Origin: Catenaria anguillulae PL171
Lineage: Eukaryota; Blastocladiomycota; Blastocladiomycetes; Blastocladiales; Catenariaceae
Direction of reading: 5' to 3'
DNA: 21,743 nt
Assembly (NCBI GenBank): GCA_002102555.1
Contig: MCFL01000352.1
Location: 1-21,743, forward strand
This document shows, in pieces, positions 1 to 9,314 of the stretch (position 1 is its first letter; every line of letters begins with the position of its first letter). The notes beneath the pieces are model-generated. The model was not told the origin of the DNA and did no database searches. It saw nothing but the letters and a program-made list of their open reading frames with translations. The position numbers and the translations under genes are program-made.

Positions 1-391
1 CGTGGTCGTTGCGAGAGAGATGAGCTGGCGTCTCAGATGCGACGATGGCTTCAACACCTTGTTCTCGGCCTGACGACTGAGCAACCGACTCGACGTAGGC
101 GGCAATCCGGGCCGAGCGGGATGGTGAAACGGACGATCCTTGTGAACGTGCTGAGCTCGAGCGTACCGAGCGAAGGGTATGGACGACGTCACGGATGGCG
201 GCCGAGTTGGCGACTGCGATGGAGCCAGTGAGCTCACGCATGGCGGCAGCGTTTTGCTCGGCGAGGGCTTGCGTGGTGACCTTGAGCGACTCCGTGATGG
301 TCAGCTTCAATTCTGCCATGAAGGCAGCAAGGTCAATCGATGAAGTTGCGGCGGCAGCCGGGGCCGCAGTTGGCTGGTTCGAATCAGGCAT
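1..391 (-). CDS. hypothetical protein, N-terminal part (runs off left edge)
   Basis: An open minus-strand frame starts with ATG at 391-389 and continues without a stop to base 1, giving 130 codons. The start MPDSNQPTAAPAAAA is followed by a likely helical stretch (AAFMAELKLTITESLKV, then ALAEQNAAAMRELTG). A Ser/Arg-rich part (VRSSSARSQGSSVSPSR) comes next. I see no recognisable domain. The composition (low-complexity start, amphipathic helix, basic serine-rich linker) also occurs at the N-termini of mobile-element proteins, and the gene lies beside repeats, so it may belong to a mobile element. That is inference only; it could equally be a lineage-specific host gene. Confidence 0.4.
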   Translation of the reverse strand, partial: MPDSNQPTAAPAAAATSSIDLAAFMAELKLTITESLKVTTQALAEQNAAAMRELTGSIAVANSAAIRDVVHTLRSVRSSSARSQGSSVSPSRSARIAAYVESVAQSSGREQGVEAIVASETPAHLSRNDH

Positions 392-548
392 CCTGGAGGG
401 AGGTCCTGAACGGAATGGCGAGAAAAACGAAGGCAAAGTGGCGCTACCACTGTGGAGAAGAAATGTCTGAATCGGGGAAAAGTGTGTAAAGGTTACGAGC
501 TTGGGCGCTACCAGGGTCTATGGGTGTTTTCGTGTGCACAGGACGAGA

Positions 549-715
549 CTGAACCGTGCGATTCCTCAGTTAGATAAACAAGTATCAAACAAGGAAGAAA
601 ACAAGACCCTATTTATTCAAATAGAAAGACTGACGAGGAAAGGACAAAACACTACCTGAACCGTGCGATTCCTCAGTTAGATAAACAAGTATCAAACAAG
701 GAAGAAAACAAGACC
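549..715. repeat. perfect 60-bp direct repeat, two copies
   Basis: Bases 549-608 and 656-715 are identical over 60 bp (starting ctgaaccgtgcgattcctca, ending aagaaaacaagacc). A 47-bp AT-rich spacer separates them. Perfect identity next to heavily diverged repeats suggests a recent local duplication or an assembly duplication. A weak echo of the start of the unit (gtgcgattcc followed by cagt) appears near 1260. Confidence 0.95.
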
Positions 716-977
716 AAAGAGCATAAAAAGGGTTTGGGTGCGACCTTGACTCCATCAACACCATGGGTGTCAAATGAAGGTGTAAGTCGGATCGAGGACC
801 GATCCAAGTCTGAGGATGGGAGTCAAGGCACGCGATGGTCTTTGGTCATGTCGCGGTCAGGCAGCATGACTGATCGCCGACAGCACACCCCATGGCCATG
901 TTAAGCGCAGGCATGAGGGCCGGTGATGCTGGCCGAATGTGCGCCGATGATGGACCTGTGCACATGTGCATGTACAT

Positions 978-1187
978 GTGCATTGGGGTTATAGCTTGTC
1001 GCATGTTGCCGTTGTCGTTCGAATCGGCTGGCGGTGGGATTGGATGGGAGGAGCGGATCGGGAAACATTGCATTCTTACTTCATTGCATGTGTCATGGAT
1101 GGAGGCTCGGATAGATTTGAGAGCCAAAGAGAGAGAACAAAAGAGCAATCCATTCGTGACCAAGAGCAAAGCTCGAGCGACCGAGGC
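978..1187 (+). repeat. diverged direct repeat, left copy (R1)
   Basis: This ~210-bp block recurs in the same orientation at about 3088-3317. Shared landmarks in order are cttgtcg, gatgggaggagcggatcg, cattgcattctt, tgtcatggatggaggctc, gatagatttgagag and a purine-rich tail with gagcaaagc. The copies differ by many substitutions and small indels. The flanks show no clear target-site duplication. Confidence 0.85.
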
Positions 1188-1281
1188 AGTGAGAGTGCGG
1201 ACAGCGTTCACCAACAAGATCTGACGCTGTGTTCACTGCAGTCAACGCAGCTGGTGAATGTGCGATTCCCAGTCAAACTCG

Positions 1282-1608
1282 ATTCTTTCCTTCCCAGTTA
1301 TGCCCCCATAACTCACGTAACTGTAAATGAAAAATAAGTTACCGTATTCTCCTCATTCAGGCATTCTATCCATGCCAAAATTTTGTAAATTGGACAACTT
1401 TTATGTTTTGGCTCAAACTGGGCTTAATGCGGGGCGCGTTATGTATTCTTTCCTTCCCAGTTATGGCCTCCGAACTCATGTAACTGTAAGAAAGAAAAAG
1501 TTTAACGTATTCTACTCATTGAGGGCTTTCTATTCATGCCAAAACTTTGTAAATTGGACAACTGTTATATTTTGGCGCTAACTGGCTTTTATGTGGGGCG
1601 TGTTATGT
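1282..1608 (+). repeat. diverged tandem duplication, unit ~163 bp
   Basis: Two head-to-tail units lie at 1282-1444 and 1445-1608. Both begin attctttccttcccagttat, both carry tttgtaaattggacaact, and both end with gttatgt. They differ at many positions, so the duplication is old. The right end of the second unit abuts the point where the RecQ-like coding trail stops. Confidence 0.9.
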
Positions 1609-2375
1609 AGCAAGTGCGAGTAAAGGTGACAGGGACAACAACGATTCCTTGTGGGCGGAGAGCTTAGGCAAGAGTTGGAAACATGCACTTTTTCCATAGA
1701 TTGTTGGAAACGCAACAATGCTGTCTTTGCCATCGAGCGCACTTTGAATGACTTGTATCTGATCTGGCCTCAACTGCTCGATGCCCAGGTACATCAGAGA
1801 TGATGTGGTTGTCAGAAACAGCAACATGCACATCGTCATTCGCATCGGCAGTAGACGGCTCATGGCTGGCGGGCTTGCTGGGCTTGCTAGCTGACATCAA
1901 GTGTTGGATACTGTCACCTGCACTGGCTGCCGTTCGGGCCTTCCTGGCTTGCACACTGGATCTCGATTTCCTTCTAGCCCTGTTGCTGGTCGCGCCCCCG
2001 TGACGTTGAGAAAAGGGCAATGGAATGACGTGAGCAGCAGCACCTGGTTGTTCTTGGGAGGAACTGAGAAGTTTCTCTGCTTGCTCAGCTGCCAAGTCAC
2101 CATCATCTTGATTGGCATCGTCGTGATCAGTGTCATCTTGAAATCCAAGACCTCCCATCCGCGGTATGTAGCCGCAGAGTGCCCGACGCCATACGCGACG
2201 CCTGCATCGGCGCTGTTGACATGCGCTTCCGTTGGGCGCGGCCCCATCGCCTTCTTGCGCAGTTCCAGTTCGTAGGCCGCCTTCTGCGCCTCATGGGTGG
2301 TGGTGACGAGGTGGTGGGGCCAGAAAGGCCTGTTGGCGCAGGCTCTGCCACAAAAGCATATGTGTGAGAACTCAA
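1603..2375 (-). pseudogene. RecQ-family helicase relic (N-terminal linker and start of helicase domain)
   Basis: On the minus strand, near 1611-1785, the frame reads LGIEQLRPDQIQVIQSALDG, then KDSIVAF, PTIYGKSACFQLLPKL and SLSPLLAL. This is the order of a RecQ helicase start: the region before motif I, a Walker A-like PT.YGKS, and the following SPL.AL. The usual motif has Gly where this copy has Ile. Upstream, out to about 2375, are fragments of an acidic then basic Ser/Ala-rich linker (DDTDHDDANQDDGD, SNRARRKSRSS) spread over more than one frame. Helicase motifs II-VI are absent, because the trail ends at the tandem repeat. It is clearly broken. RecQ genes of this sort occur in fungal subtelomeres and in some transposons; which applies here cannot be told. 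Confidence 0.65.
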
Positions 2376-2473
2376 ATGCCCAGAAAAAAAACGAAAGAAA
2401 AATACACTAAGTAGGGTGGACTATTGGTCAAGAAACCATCAACGAACCGATTTGCGCATGGCGTACAAGGATT

Positions 2474-2974
2474 TCAACGAACGCACATCTGGCGGTGCTG
2501 AGAAACAGCACGGCCAGACACAACCTCCAAGTACAACGGCGAGCCGGCGTCCTGCGGTCTTGGGACGGGCGCCAAGTTGGGCGTCATTGCCGGCGCTGGC
2601 CTGAGCGCAGCCGGCAAGGTCGTTGACACCGTCACCGGCTTGGGAGCAGCTGGCGAGGTCGGTGACGGCATCACTGGCTTGCGCGCAGCGCCCTGCTTAC
2701 CGAGACGTTGAGAAAACAACACTACGTACGGCCAACAGCTTGTCGTCCTTGGTCGCCAAAAGCAGGCAGTCGCCAACATAGTACATGGCCGTGGTAAAAT
2801 TGGTACGAAACACGTCCTGAAACGGCTTGGAGATTCGTGCAGCAGATAGGCGATCACCTTTTCGACCTTGGCTGCAAGTTTGTCGGTCTTTTCTATGACC
2901 GAAGCAAGCGCGGTTGCCAGCTGGTCGACCTTGATGGCCAGCTGGTTCGGGTTATCCACAGCAAAAGCAGCCAT
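2474..2974 (-). pseudogene. decayed hypothetical ORF with coiled-coil N-terminus and Pro-rich tail
   Basis: From ATG at 2974-2972 the minus strand reads MAAFAVDNPNQLAIKVDQLA, then ALASVIEKTDKLAAKVEKV, a helical heptad-like segment. Coding character then continues in a different frame (FQDVFRTNFTTAMYYVGDCL) before a Pro/Ala/Thr-rich tail (SPTSPAAPKPVTVSTTLPAA) back in the first frame, ending at 2474. An intron starting gtacgtag near 2730 could account for part of this. It lies just downstream (minus-strand sense) of repeat R2 and upstream of the RecQ relic on the same strand, so it may be the 5' part of that same broken gene. No family recognised. Confidence 0.35.
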
Positions 2975-3087
2975 GATGGATGCTGCATGGCCAACCTGGA
3001 TTGTTGTTGAATGGATCGTGAGAAGAGTGGCGCGAGACACGAGTCGAAAAGGTAGAGATGCGTTGATGGGTTTCACGAGGAAAGTAA

Positions 3088-3317
3088 GTACATTGGTGTT
3101 ACAGTTGCTTGTCGGGTGTTGCCCTTGTCGAATTAACACGAATGGACTCGTGGTGGGTTCGGATGGGAGGAGCGGATCGCCAATCATTGCATTCTTCCTT
3201 CATCGCCATTGGATGTGTCATGGATGGAGGCTCAGATAGATTTGAGAGTCAAAGAGAGCTAAGAGAAGAAAAGAGCGAGCCATTTGTGACTGAGAGCAAA
3301 GCAAAAGCGAGCGAGAT
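3088..3317 (+). repeat. diverged direct repeat, right copy (R2)
   Basis: This is the second copy of the ~200-bp block at 978-1187, in the same orientation. It sits immediately upstream, in minus-strand sense, of the MAAFAVDN reading frame, so it may hold that gene's 5' untranslated region or promoter. A terminal repeat of a mobile element is the alternative. Confidence 0.85.
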
Positions 3318-3780
3318 GGTGACATATATTTACTTGAGATAATGATCACTTTTCGGTGTGTTGGATGGATCGGCGGCGGATCGGCGGTCGACCCCACTTG
3401 CTTGACGTTGGCGTGCACCAACCACCGCGATCTGCCGGAAGCTTGATGCGGCCACATGTCCTTGCACATGTTTTCATGTACACATTCCCAACTTGGGCTT
3501 TCAATGGATACACAAGTCTCCGTCAAGACCTGAGGCAAGTGCTTTGGATCACTGCCAATACAAACTAAACTGCTTCGATCTCTTGAGGCGCCAACTCAAG
3601 CTCTCCTTGAACCGACCATCACAACTGACAAGTGCAAGAGCTCAACACACACACGACTCGGAGTCCAAGCTCTCCACATCCTCTTTACACCAATACACGT
3701 CAACAAAACAACCATAGACTCGAGCTCGACTCCCAACTGAACAGATTCTCCCGGACGACTGTTCAATTTCAATCAACAAT
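3318..3780. other. intergenic region upstream of the P2X gene
   Basis: No convincing reading frame lies here. The last ~200 bp are rich in CA and pyrimidine runs (for example caacacacacacgactc around 3643-3660) and presumably contain the promoter and 5' untranslated region of the P2X gene. No TATA box was identified with confidence. Confidence 0.4.
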
Positions 3781-5132
3781 ATGGCCAAAAAGATCGACTT
3801 TGACGACTTGTTTGCCTACGACACATTCAAGGTCGTCCGTGTCCGCGATAGAAGGCTAGGCGTGCCGTATTATTCGTTTGTGGTTGCCATCGCCGCCTAC
3901 ATCCTCTACTCGATCATTTCGGATCAGCTCTACCTCCGCAAGGAAGAAGTCACCAACGGCAGCGTCCGCATCACTATCCAACCGCCCGCCACAGGCATTG
4001 CCACTCCTGATTACTGTGCACGTTCACCCGCCGGATCGTGCTTGTACTATGACGCTTTCCAAGTCACTCCTGCTTCGACCGACAATGGTGTTCATCACAA
4101 CCCGAGTTACGCTCACAAATGCCTCGGTTCCCACGGCGCCACCCGCACCCGCCGCTTGCGACATTCAAAATCCAACGTCGGCGGCGTGCATGGCCGTGGT
4201 TCCCAAAGCCGATGGCAAAACCTATTACATTGCAGATATCGAAAACTACACGGTTCGTTGATTTCATTTTTGCTCTCATTTGTTTTCCTTTTCGCTCGAA
4301 CCACTTATCACTGTGCTCGTCATCCCGCAAAATGTACTGTTGTTAGCTCATGTTTGAACACACAGTACGTGGCCAATCCGACGCACTCGCTTCTCGCAGC
4401 GGCGACATGGTCGGCGTCTTCAAGGATCCAAAGGGTAAACCCATGCGCGTTTTCACGCCCTCATGGATGCCCAATTCGACGGTCGCAGATGTCACAAAGG
4501 CCGACCTCGGTGGCGACTCGAACCGCATGACCAAGCGTGCACCACAAGTACCTGGCGACGTGTTGCCCGTCAAGGAACTGCTCGCCGCAGCCAACATCTC
4601 GTCGCTGGATCTCATTTCCGAGTCGCCCTCTGCCCGTCCCGACGAGCCCATTCGCGAGAGCGGTCTTGTGCTCCTCGTCACCATCCAGTACGGCAACCGC
4701 GCGGAAAATAGCTCAGCATTGGGCTACACCTACTCGGCAACCTACATCAAGGGCACCGAAGCAAAAGTTCTCGATTCCGTGTACGTTGGCCCAAGCGGTG
4801 GGCCAACGGGTGTTCAAGCGCGCAATCGCCGCGGGATTCGGATTGCCGTAGTCCAAACTGGCAAGCTCGGCCGGTTCGATTTCATGGCCTTGCTCACCAA
4901 CTTGGTCGCGTCGCTCGCCTTGTTGCGCGTGGCCGTCTTGATTATCGAGTTCTTGTTGCTTTGGGTCATGCCCGAGAAGGAGCATTACCGCCATTGGAAG
5001 ATTCAGACCACGGACGATTTCAGTGACATTCGGGACAGGGAAGAGTCGCCAAGGAAGATTGATGGGCAGATGAAACCCATGGGGGTAGAAGTGGATGGGC
5101 GGGTTGAGGCAAGCTCGACCAATCTGGTCTAG
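3781..5132 (+). CDS. p2x: P2X-type ATP-gated cation channel
   Basis: Two exons, 3781-4252 and 4347-5132 (intron gttcgt...ttag), give about 418 residues. P2X receptors are trimeric ATP-gated cation channels with two membrane spans. Seen here: the N-terminal T-x-K site in AYDTFKVVRV (T15), TM1 at about 29-48, an extracellular loop with VFITTRVTLTN and IENYTLMFEHTV (matching the P2X FFVMTN and ENFT elements), GIRIAVVQTGKLGRFDFMAL entering TM2 (about 337-362), and the trafficking motif YRHWK (371-375). The ectodomain has only about four cysteines, not the ten of animal P2X. The animal K-x-K ATP-contact pair is replaced by VRITIQ. One extra base near 4085 (GG run) is needed to keep frame; I read it as an assembly error. 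In protists P2X often sits on the contractile vacuole, so the location is open. Confidence 0.85.
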
Positions 5133-5571
5133 TCGAAACGCACATGTTCCCATTGTTTTCTACCTATTGATATTACTGATCCGTTGTCTTATCCTCTTCC
5201 CCCCTTAGATTTTTCTAGCTCCCATTCCAGGATGCCTTTCTGTCGTTGCTGCTCGCCATGAGCAGTTTTTGGACCCTGCCCGCATAACCCACTCTTTTTT
5301 TCTCGTCCTAAATCGTTCCAGTATCCGCAGTACATAACATGTTAGTACAAAACTTTTTCTTCCTTTGTGGTGTCCCACACTCCGTTGGCCGTGGCGTCAT
5401 GTGTACACTTGACCAGCACACCGTGACATCCAACCAGGCGCGCGCCACGAGCGATGGAGCGCCGGGGCACGGACGTGAGCCTAGCATTTCTCCTCAACGG
5501 TTCCAACCGGTCACGACTGTTGGGCGTAGCAACTCCATGAAATACGTCACCCATTACCAGTAGCAAGCGCA
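5133..5571. other. intergenic region between P2X and palmitoyltransferase genes
   Basis: A pyrimidine-rich 3' flank (cctcttcccccctta near 5192-5206) is followed by the presumed promoter of the palmitoyltransferase gene. The reading frames here show no recognisable protein, and no RNA gene was seen. Confidence 0.4.
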
Positions 5572-6995
5572 ATGTCATCGATACCCTCGCATTCAGGACC
5601 GCCGCCGGAACGGCCGCGGTCACGGTCACCCCGCTCAGCTCCATCTTCGCGGCTGCCTCACTGGGTATCCGCATGGTCCACACCACTCGAAACCATTGTC
5701 ACCTCGCTTTCCAGAGTCACCGACCCGCTAGCCAACTGCACCCAGCGTGCTGGCAACATCTTTATGCGCATCCTTGGCCCAGTACTCATCGTCGCGGCCA
5801 TTGCCCTCATTTCGGGCATTGCATTCACCTTCTTTGCGATGCTGCTGCCCAACCTCAAGCCGCAGCACCCGCTCGCCTACTCGACTTGGCTGCTGTGCTG
5901 GCCAGTATCCATGCTGCTCGTGGTCAACTTGCTCTTCAACTACATCCAGGCGGTGCGGGTCACGTCGTACGCCGTGGATGTGCTCAAGGTCAATCAGGAT
6001 GCCGGCTTGGCAGCGCCCAAGCGGTGTAGGCAATGCAGCGTATCAAAGCCGAACCGGTGCCATCATTGCAGCGTTTGTAATCGATGTGTGTTGAAAATGG
6101 ATCATCGTACGCTCGTCATTCAATCTCATTCTCCTCTCTCTCTCATGGAAATGCGATTCTTACTAGCATGCTTGCGTTTTGTTCCCCTCAGACTGCCCCT
6201 GTACGCTAGTTTTTGTCACATCGTGCACTTACAAGCTCGGTTGTCACTGACCGCGCTCATGTGTGCTCCCTCTCGCCTCCATTTCAGGGCTCAATAGTAC
6301 GTCTCTTTAGCCTCTTGCTCAAGCTGCGCTGTTGGAAACTCAGACATGTCGCAAATCTACAGATTGTGTCGGCCACCACAACCACCGATACTTTGTCCTC
6401 TTCCTCGTCTACGTCTCGATCGGATGTACGCTACGTGATTCCCTTACGCTTTCATTTCCGTTTGTGTCCACTCTCGACTCACCTGGTTGCTCGATATCCA
6501 ACAATGCCAGGCCTCCTCGTTGCCATCACCGCCTTTCCCTACGCCTCGCAAGCCCTCAGCCTCTTCCAACCCTGGCCCTACCCAGTCAACCGCGAAGCAT
6601 TCATGTTTGCCTTTCTGACTGCCGCCGTGCTCGGGCTCGTCCTCGCCGGCATGGCCATTTGGCACGTGTTCCTGACGCTCAAGGGTCACACACAACTCGA
6701 GTGGATGTTTCGCGACGAGGACGAAGAATCGGGGCGTGTGCCACACCCGTACGATCTCGGGTGGCAAGGCAATTTGGCCGTGTTTTTGAATACCGACGTG
6801 CGGCCGTGGTGGTATGCGCTGTTGCCGATTCCCGTGCCGCCTCGAGGCGACGGGTTTGTGTTCGATTTGGCGGGCGAGTGGAGAAGGGGAGGATTGGGAC
6901 GACGTGGGGTGGGAGCAGCAGACGAGAGGCAACCACTGGCGATGCAGGCAGATGGAGACGATGTGCACTTGACCGAGGTTGTCGTGGACGCTTGA
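5572..6995 (+). CDS. DHHC palmitoyltransferase, ZDHHC16-like
   Basis: Five exons (5572-6106, 6192-6200, 6288-6296, 6363-6425, 6511-6995) encode 366 residues with no frame problem. The enzyme transfers palmitate to cysteines of target proteins at endomembranes. An Arg/Pro/Ser-rich cytosolic N-terminus precedes TM1 (about 64-92) and TM2 (104-124). The Cys-rich domain follows (CRQCSVSKPNRCHHCSVCNR), then KMDHHCPWLNNCVGHHNHRY with catalytic Cys180. Two more membrane spans follow, then a GHTQLE segment in the place of the usual TTxE, and a C-terminal YDLGWQGNLAVF...LLPIPVPPRGDG block. HHNHRYF and the C-terminal block resemble animal ZDHHC16. Exons 2 and 3 are only 9 nt each and all introns are phase 1. 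Skipping exon 2 would remove Cys180 in frame. Confidence 0.93.
6192..6200 (+). other. 9-nt microexon carrying the catalytic Cys codon
   Basis: The exon reads actgcccct between ...ctcag and gtacgct. It completes the second His of DHHC, then encodes the catalytic Cys, Pro and the first base of Trp. It is phase 1 on both sides. Its reality is required by the unbroken DHHCPW motif. Confidence 0.9.
6288..6296 (+). other. second 9-nt microexon of the palmitoyltransferase
   Basis: The exon reads ggctcaata between tttcag and gtacgtc. It completes Trp, encodes Leu-Asn and begins the next Asn of WLNNC. It is phase 1 on both sides. Without it the conserved PWLNNCVG block cannot be assembled from this locus. 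Confidence 0.9.
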
Positions 6996-7325
6996 CTCAA
7001 CTTGCTGCTCGGTACCTGGCCCCGTTTCACTTTCACTGCGATTCGTGTCTTCGTGATGCATGCATGGGCCACGTCAGGAGGACATACTGATAGAATTATG
7101 GGAAATGCATACCTCGGTCGTGGGATTGGGGGTCCTGTGCTTGGCGAGTGAGGCGAGCGATGTCTCCAATTTCGTTATTACACTGCGGCCGTCGGTGCCG
7201 TTACGTCTGAGCATTCATTAATACATAACGCTGAACACATATGTATGGCAATGGACAGGGAGAAACAGAAACAGGGTTAAACTCCCACCGCACATACCTT
7301 TTCTGCCCGCTCACAGCACAAGGCC
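6996..7325. other. intergenic region
   Basis: This is the 3' flank of the palmitoyltransferase and presumed promoter of the hydrolase gene. A self-complementary gatgcatgcatg stretch lies near 7055. No gene seen. Confidence 0.4.
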
Positions 7326-9190
7326 ATGACCCCGACCCGACGCCGCCGGCGATACCCGCTCACGGGCGGCGCCGACACAATGTCTGCCGCGGAGGGACCA
7401 GGCTCTGACGCCACCACATCGACCCGTGCCGCCATTGAGTCTGCTGCGGCCAACCGCCCGCCGCGAAGGAAGCGCCATTCGCCAACCAACCTCATTGAGC
7501 CCTGGCTCGACTTTGAACCGCCGCCCATTCAACCTGTGCCTCCATTACCGTCGCCCAACCTCGCGCCGCCGCCTGATCCCGCTGGCAACGCAGCGAGTGC
7601 TTTGGGGCGTGTGCCAGAACAGCAAGCGAGCACCAGCTTATGGCGCAAGCTCAGGGATTGGGTGGGTCGCTGGACATCTGCGGCCGTGCCGGCAGCGGCC
7701 GCCGCCACCGGCACTGCGCCATCGCCGCCACCACCTCAGTTGGACCCAATCTTCCAGGCGCAACGAAAAAGCCAATGGACCGCGGAACATGGCATTCCCC
7801 CCGAGCTCTCTTCCATCTGTGTCATTGGTGTTCATGGCTGGTTCCCCATGAAAGTTGTGCAGCGCGTGGTTGGCGAACCCACGGGCACGTCGTCCAAATT
7901 CTGCGACCAAATGCACCTTGCCCTGCGCCAATTCATCGACACGCACTACCCGGGCGCCACGTTGCCCGATTCCGCCGTCACGCTCATTCCACTCGAATGC
8001 CAGGGCCGCGTCGAGTACCGTGTCGACCGCATGTTTGAGCAGGTCATTGACCCAACGTACCATGTCCCAACCAGTATCGACGACCGCCCCAATGCAAAGA
8101 GCTACTGGCAATCCAAGCTCGAGACGTGCCGCACTGTATTTGTCGTCTCGCACTCTCAAGGCGCGCCCACGTCCGTCATGTTGGCGGAAAAGCTTGTTGC
8201 AACGGGCATCATTGATTTGCACACGCAATCGCTCGTGGTCCTGGCGCAGGCGGGCATCTTCCATGGGCCGTTTCCGGCCAATGCACAGCATGTATGTCAA
8301 GTATCTCGAGGCCGACAACGCGCGCGAGCTGTTTGAGTTCAACAAGCACGACTCGCATCTGGGCAAGCGGGTGAGGGATGCTGCCGAGGATTTACTGACC
8401 AGGGGCGCAAAGTTGACGTTGGTGTCGAGCTGGTTGGATCAGGTGGTTCCTGTACGCGCTGATTCGCTGCTCTTTTCATTTTGCTCAACCTGTTTACAGT
8501 CATGCTCGAAATCTCTCAGCTGTACTCCTCGGCCTTCCATGCGCTCACACATCCCAACATCTACCGCGCCGTCTTCATTGATGCACCCAACGCATACCCG
8601 GACGATTTTCTCGCTCACCTCGTCATCTTTGCCCTCAACTTGCGCAACCACGACCTGCCCGACTCAGACTTGCTTGTGTACCTGAGCGACGTGGTGGCGG
8701 GATCTCTGTACTTTGGCACTGCGGGCCACTCGACGCTATACGAGGACGTGCGCGTGTTTGAGCTGGCAATCCACCACCTATTTCACCGATCGGATACCAG
8801 CCGGGGCGGTGGCGGCGGGCATGGCGGCGTTTATTCGTGGATCACAAAACCCAGGGATTGGATCGCAAGTTGGGCGACTGGGTCGGGAGCAGACGACGCT
8901 GGGGCGGACGTGCGGCCGTTTGATGCCCCGATGCGGTTGAACACGTATCACTTGCCTTGGAGTACGGTTTCCTTTCCTGTCATTGCGTTGTCATTGCTTT
9001 CATCGCTCACGCGGTCATCTCCTCAGTCATGCATGAGCTGGTATCAAATCGAGCCATTCGTCAACACCCAGATCTCAGCCGCGAACTCAAGCGGCTGGTT
9101 CAGCTGTACCGCGAGTGGGATGTGAGTGGCAGTAAAGTGAGGCAGCAGCTCAAGTATCGGCTGGACGCCTTGAATCGAGCCAAGTTGTAG
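7326..9190 (+). CDS. alpha/beta-hydrolase, fungal lipase-like
   Basis: Three exons (7326-8451, 8520-8961, 9027-9190) give about 576 residues. The first ~150 residues are Pro/Ala-rich and basic, probably disordered. The hydrolase part starts at ICVIGVHGWFPMKVVQRVVG (HGWF near 170), followed by EPTGTSSKF. The nucleophile elbow is VVSHSQGAP, with likely catalytic Ser277. DQVVPLYSSAFHALTHPNIY spans intron 1. The pattern matches an uncharacterised serine-hydrolase family I know mainly from fungi (yeast YDR444W-like); substrate unknown. Frame must change by one base near 8285 (AA run) to continue into YVKYLEADNARELFEF, read here as an assembly insertion. The start could also be the Met at 7380. It converges on TRM10. 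Confidence 0.72.
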
Positions 9191-9314
9191 GCTTGGGTGT
9201 AAGTTGCGTGAATAGCGACCTTGTCGTGAAGAAAGCAAACGTGGAATCAAAACAAATTGGATATTGTACACAGAAATAGATTACATCTTTCCGCATGAGC
9301 GATTTCTCGACACG

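Noticed and set aside
1-391. Left-edge frame as a retroelement Gag N-terminus
   Set aside because: Only general composition resembles Gag; no capsid or zinc-knuckle motif is visible.
371-392. ggttcgaatc, a tRNA B-box-like sequence
   Set aside because: No A-box at the right distance and no cloverleaf can be drawn; it falls inside an open reading frame.
846-1337. Several overlapping 110-123-codon frames on both strands
   Set aside because: They lie over repeat R1, none has a recognisable domain, and they look like chance frames.
978-3317. R1 and R2 as long terminal repeats of a retroelement
   Set aside because: No protease, reverse transcriptase or integrase coding lies between them, no clear target-site duplication is seen, and the ends are not defined.
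7055-7070. gatgcatgcatg palindromic run, and the similar one near 17115
   Set aside because: Short alternating sequence, likely by chance; nothing around it suggests an element end.
4070-8300. Programmed +1 frameshifting, since both the P2X and hydrolase shifts fall at CAATG
   Set aside because: Other genes shift the opposite way at unrelated homopolymers, so indel errors explain the whole set better.
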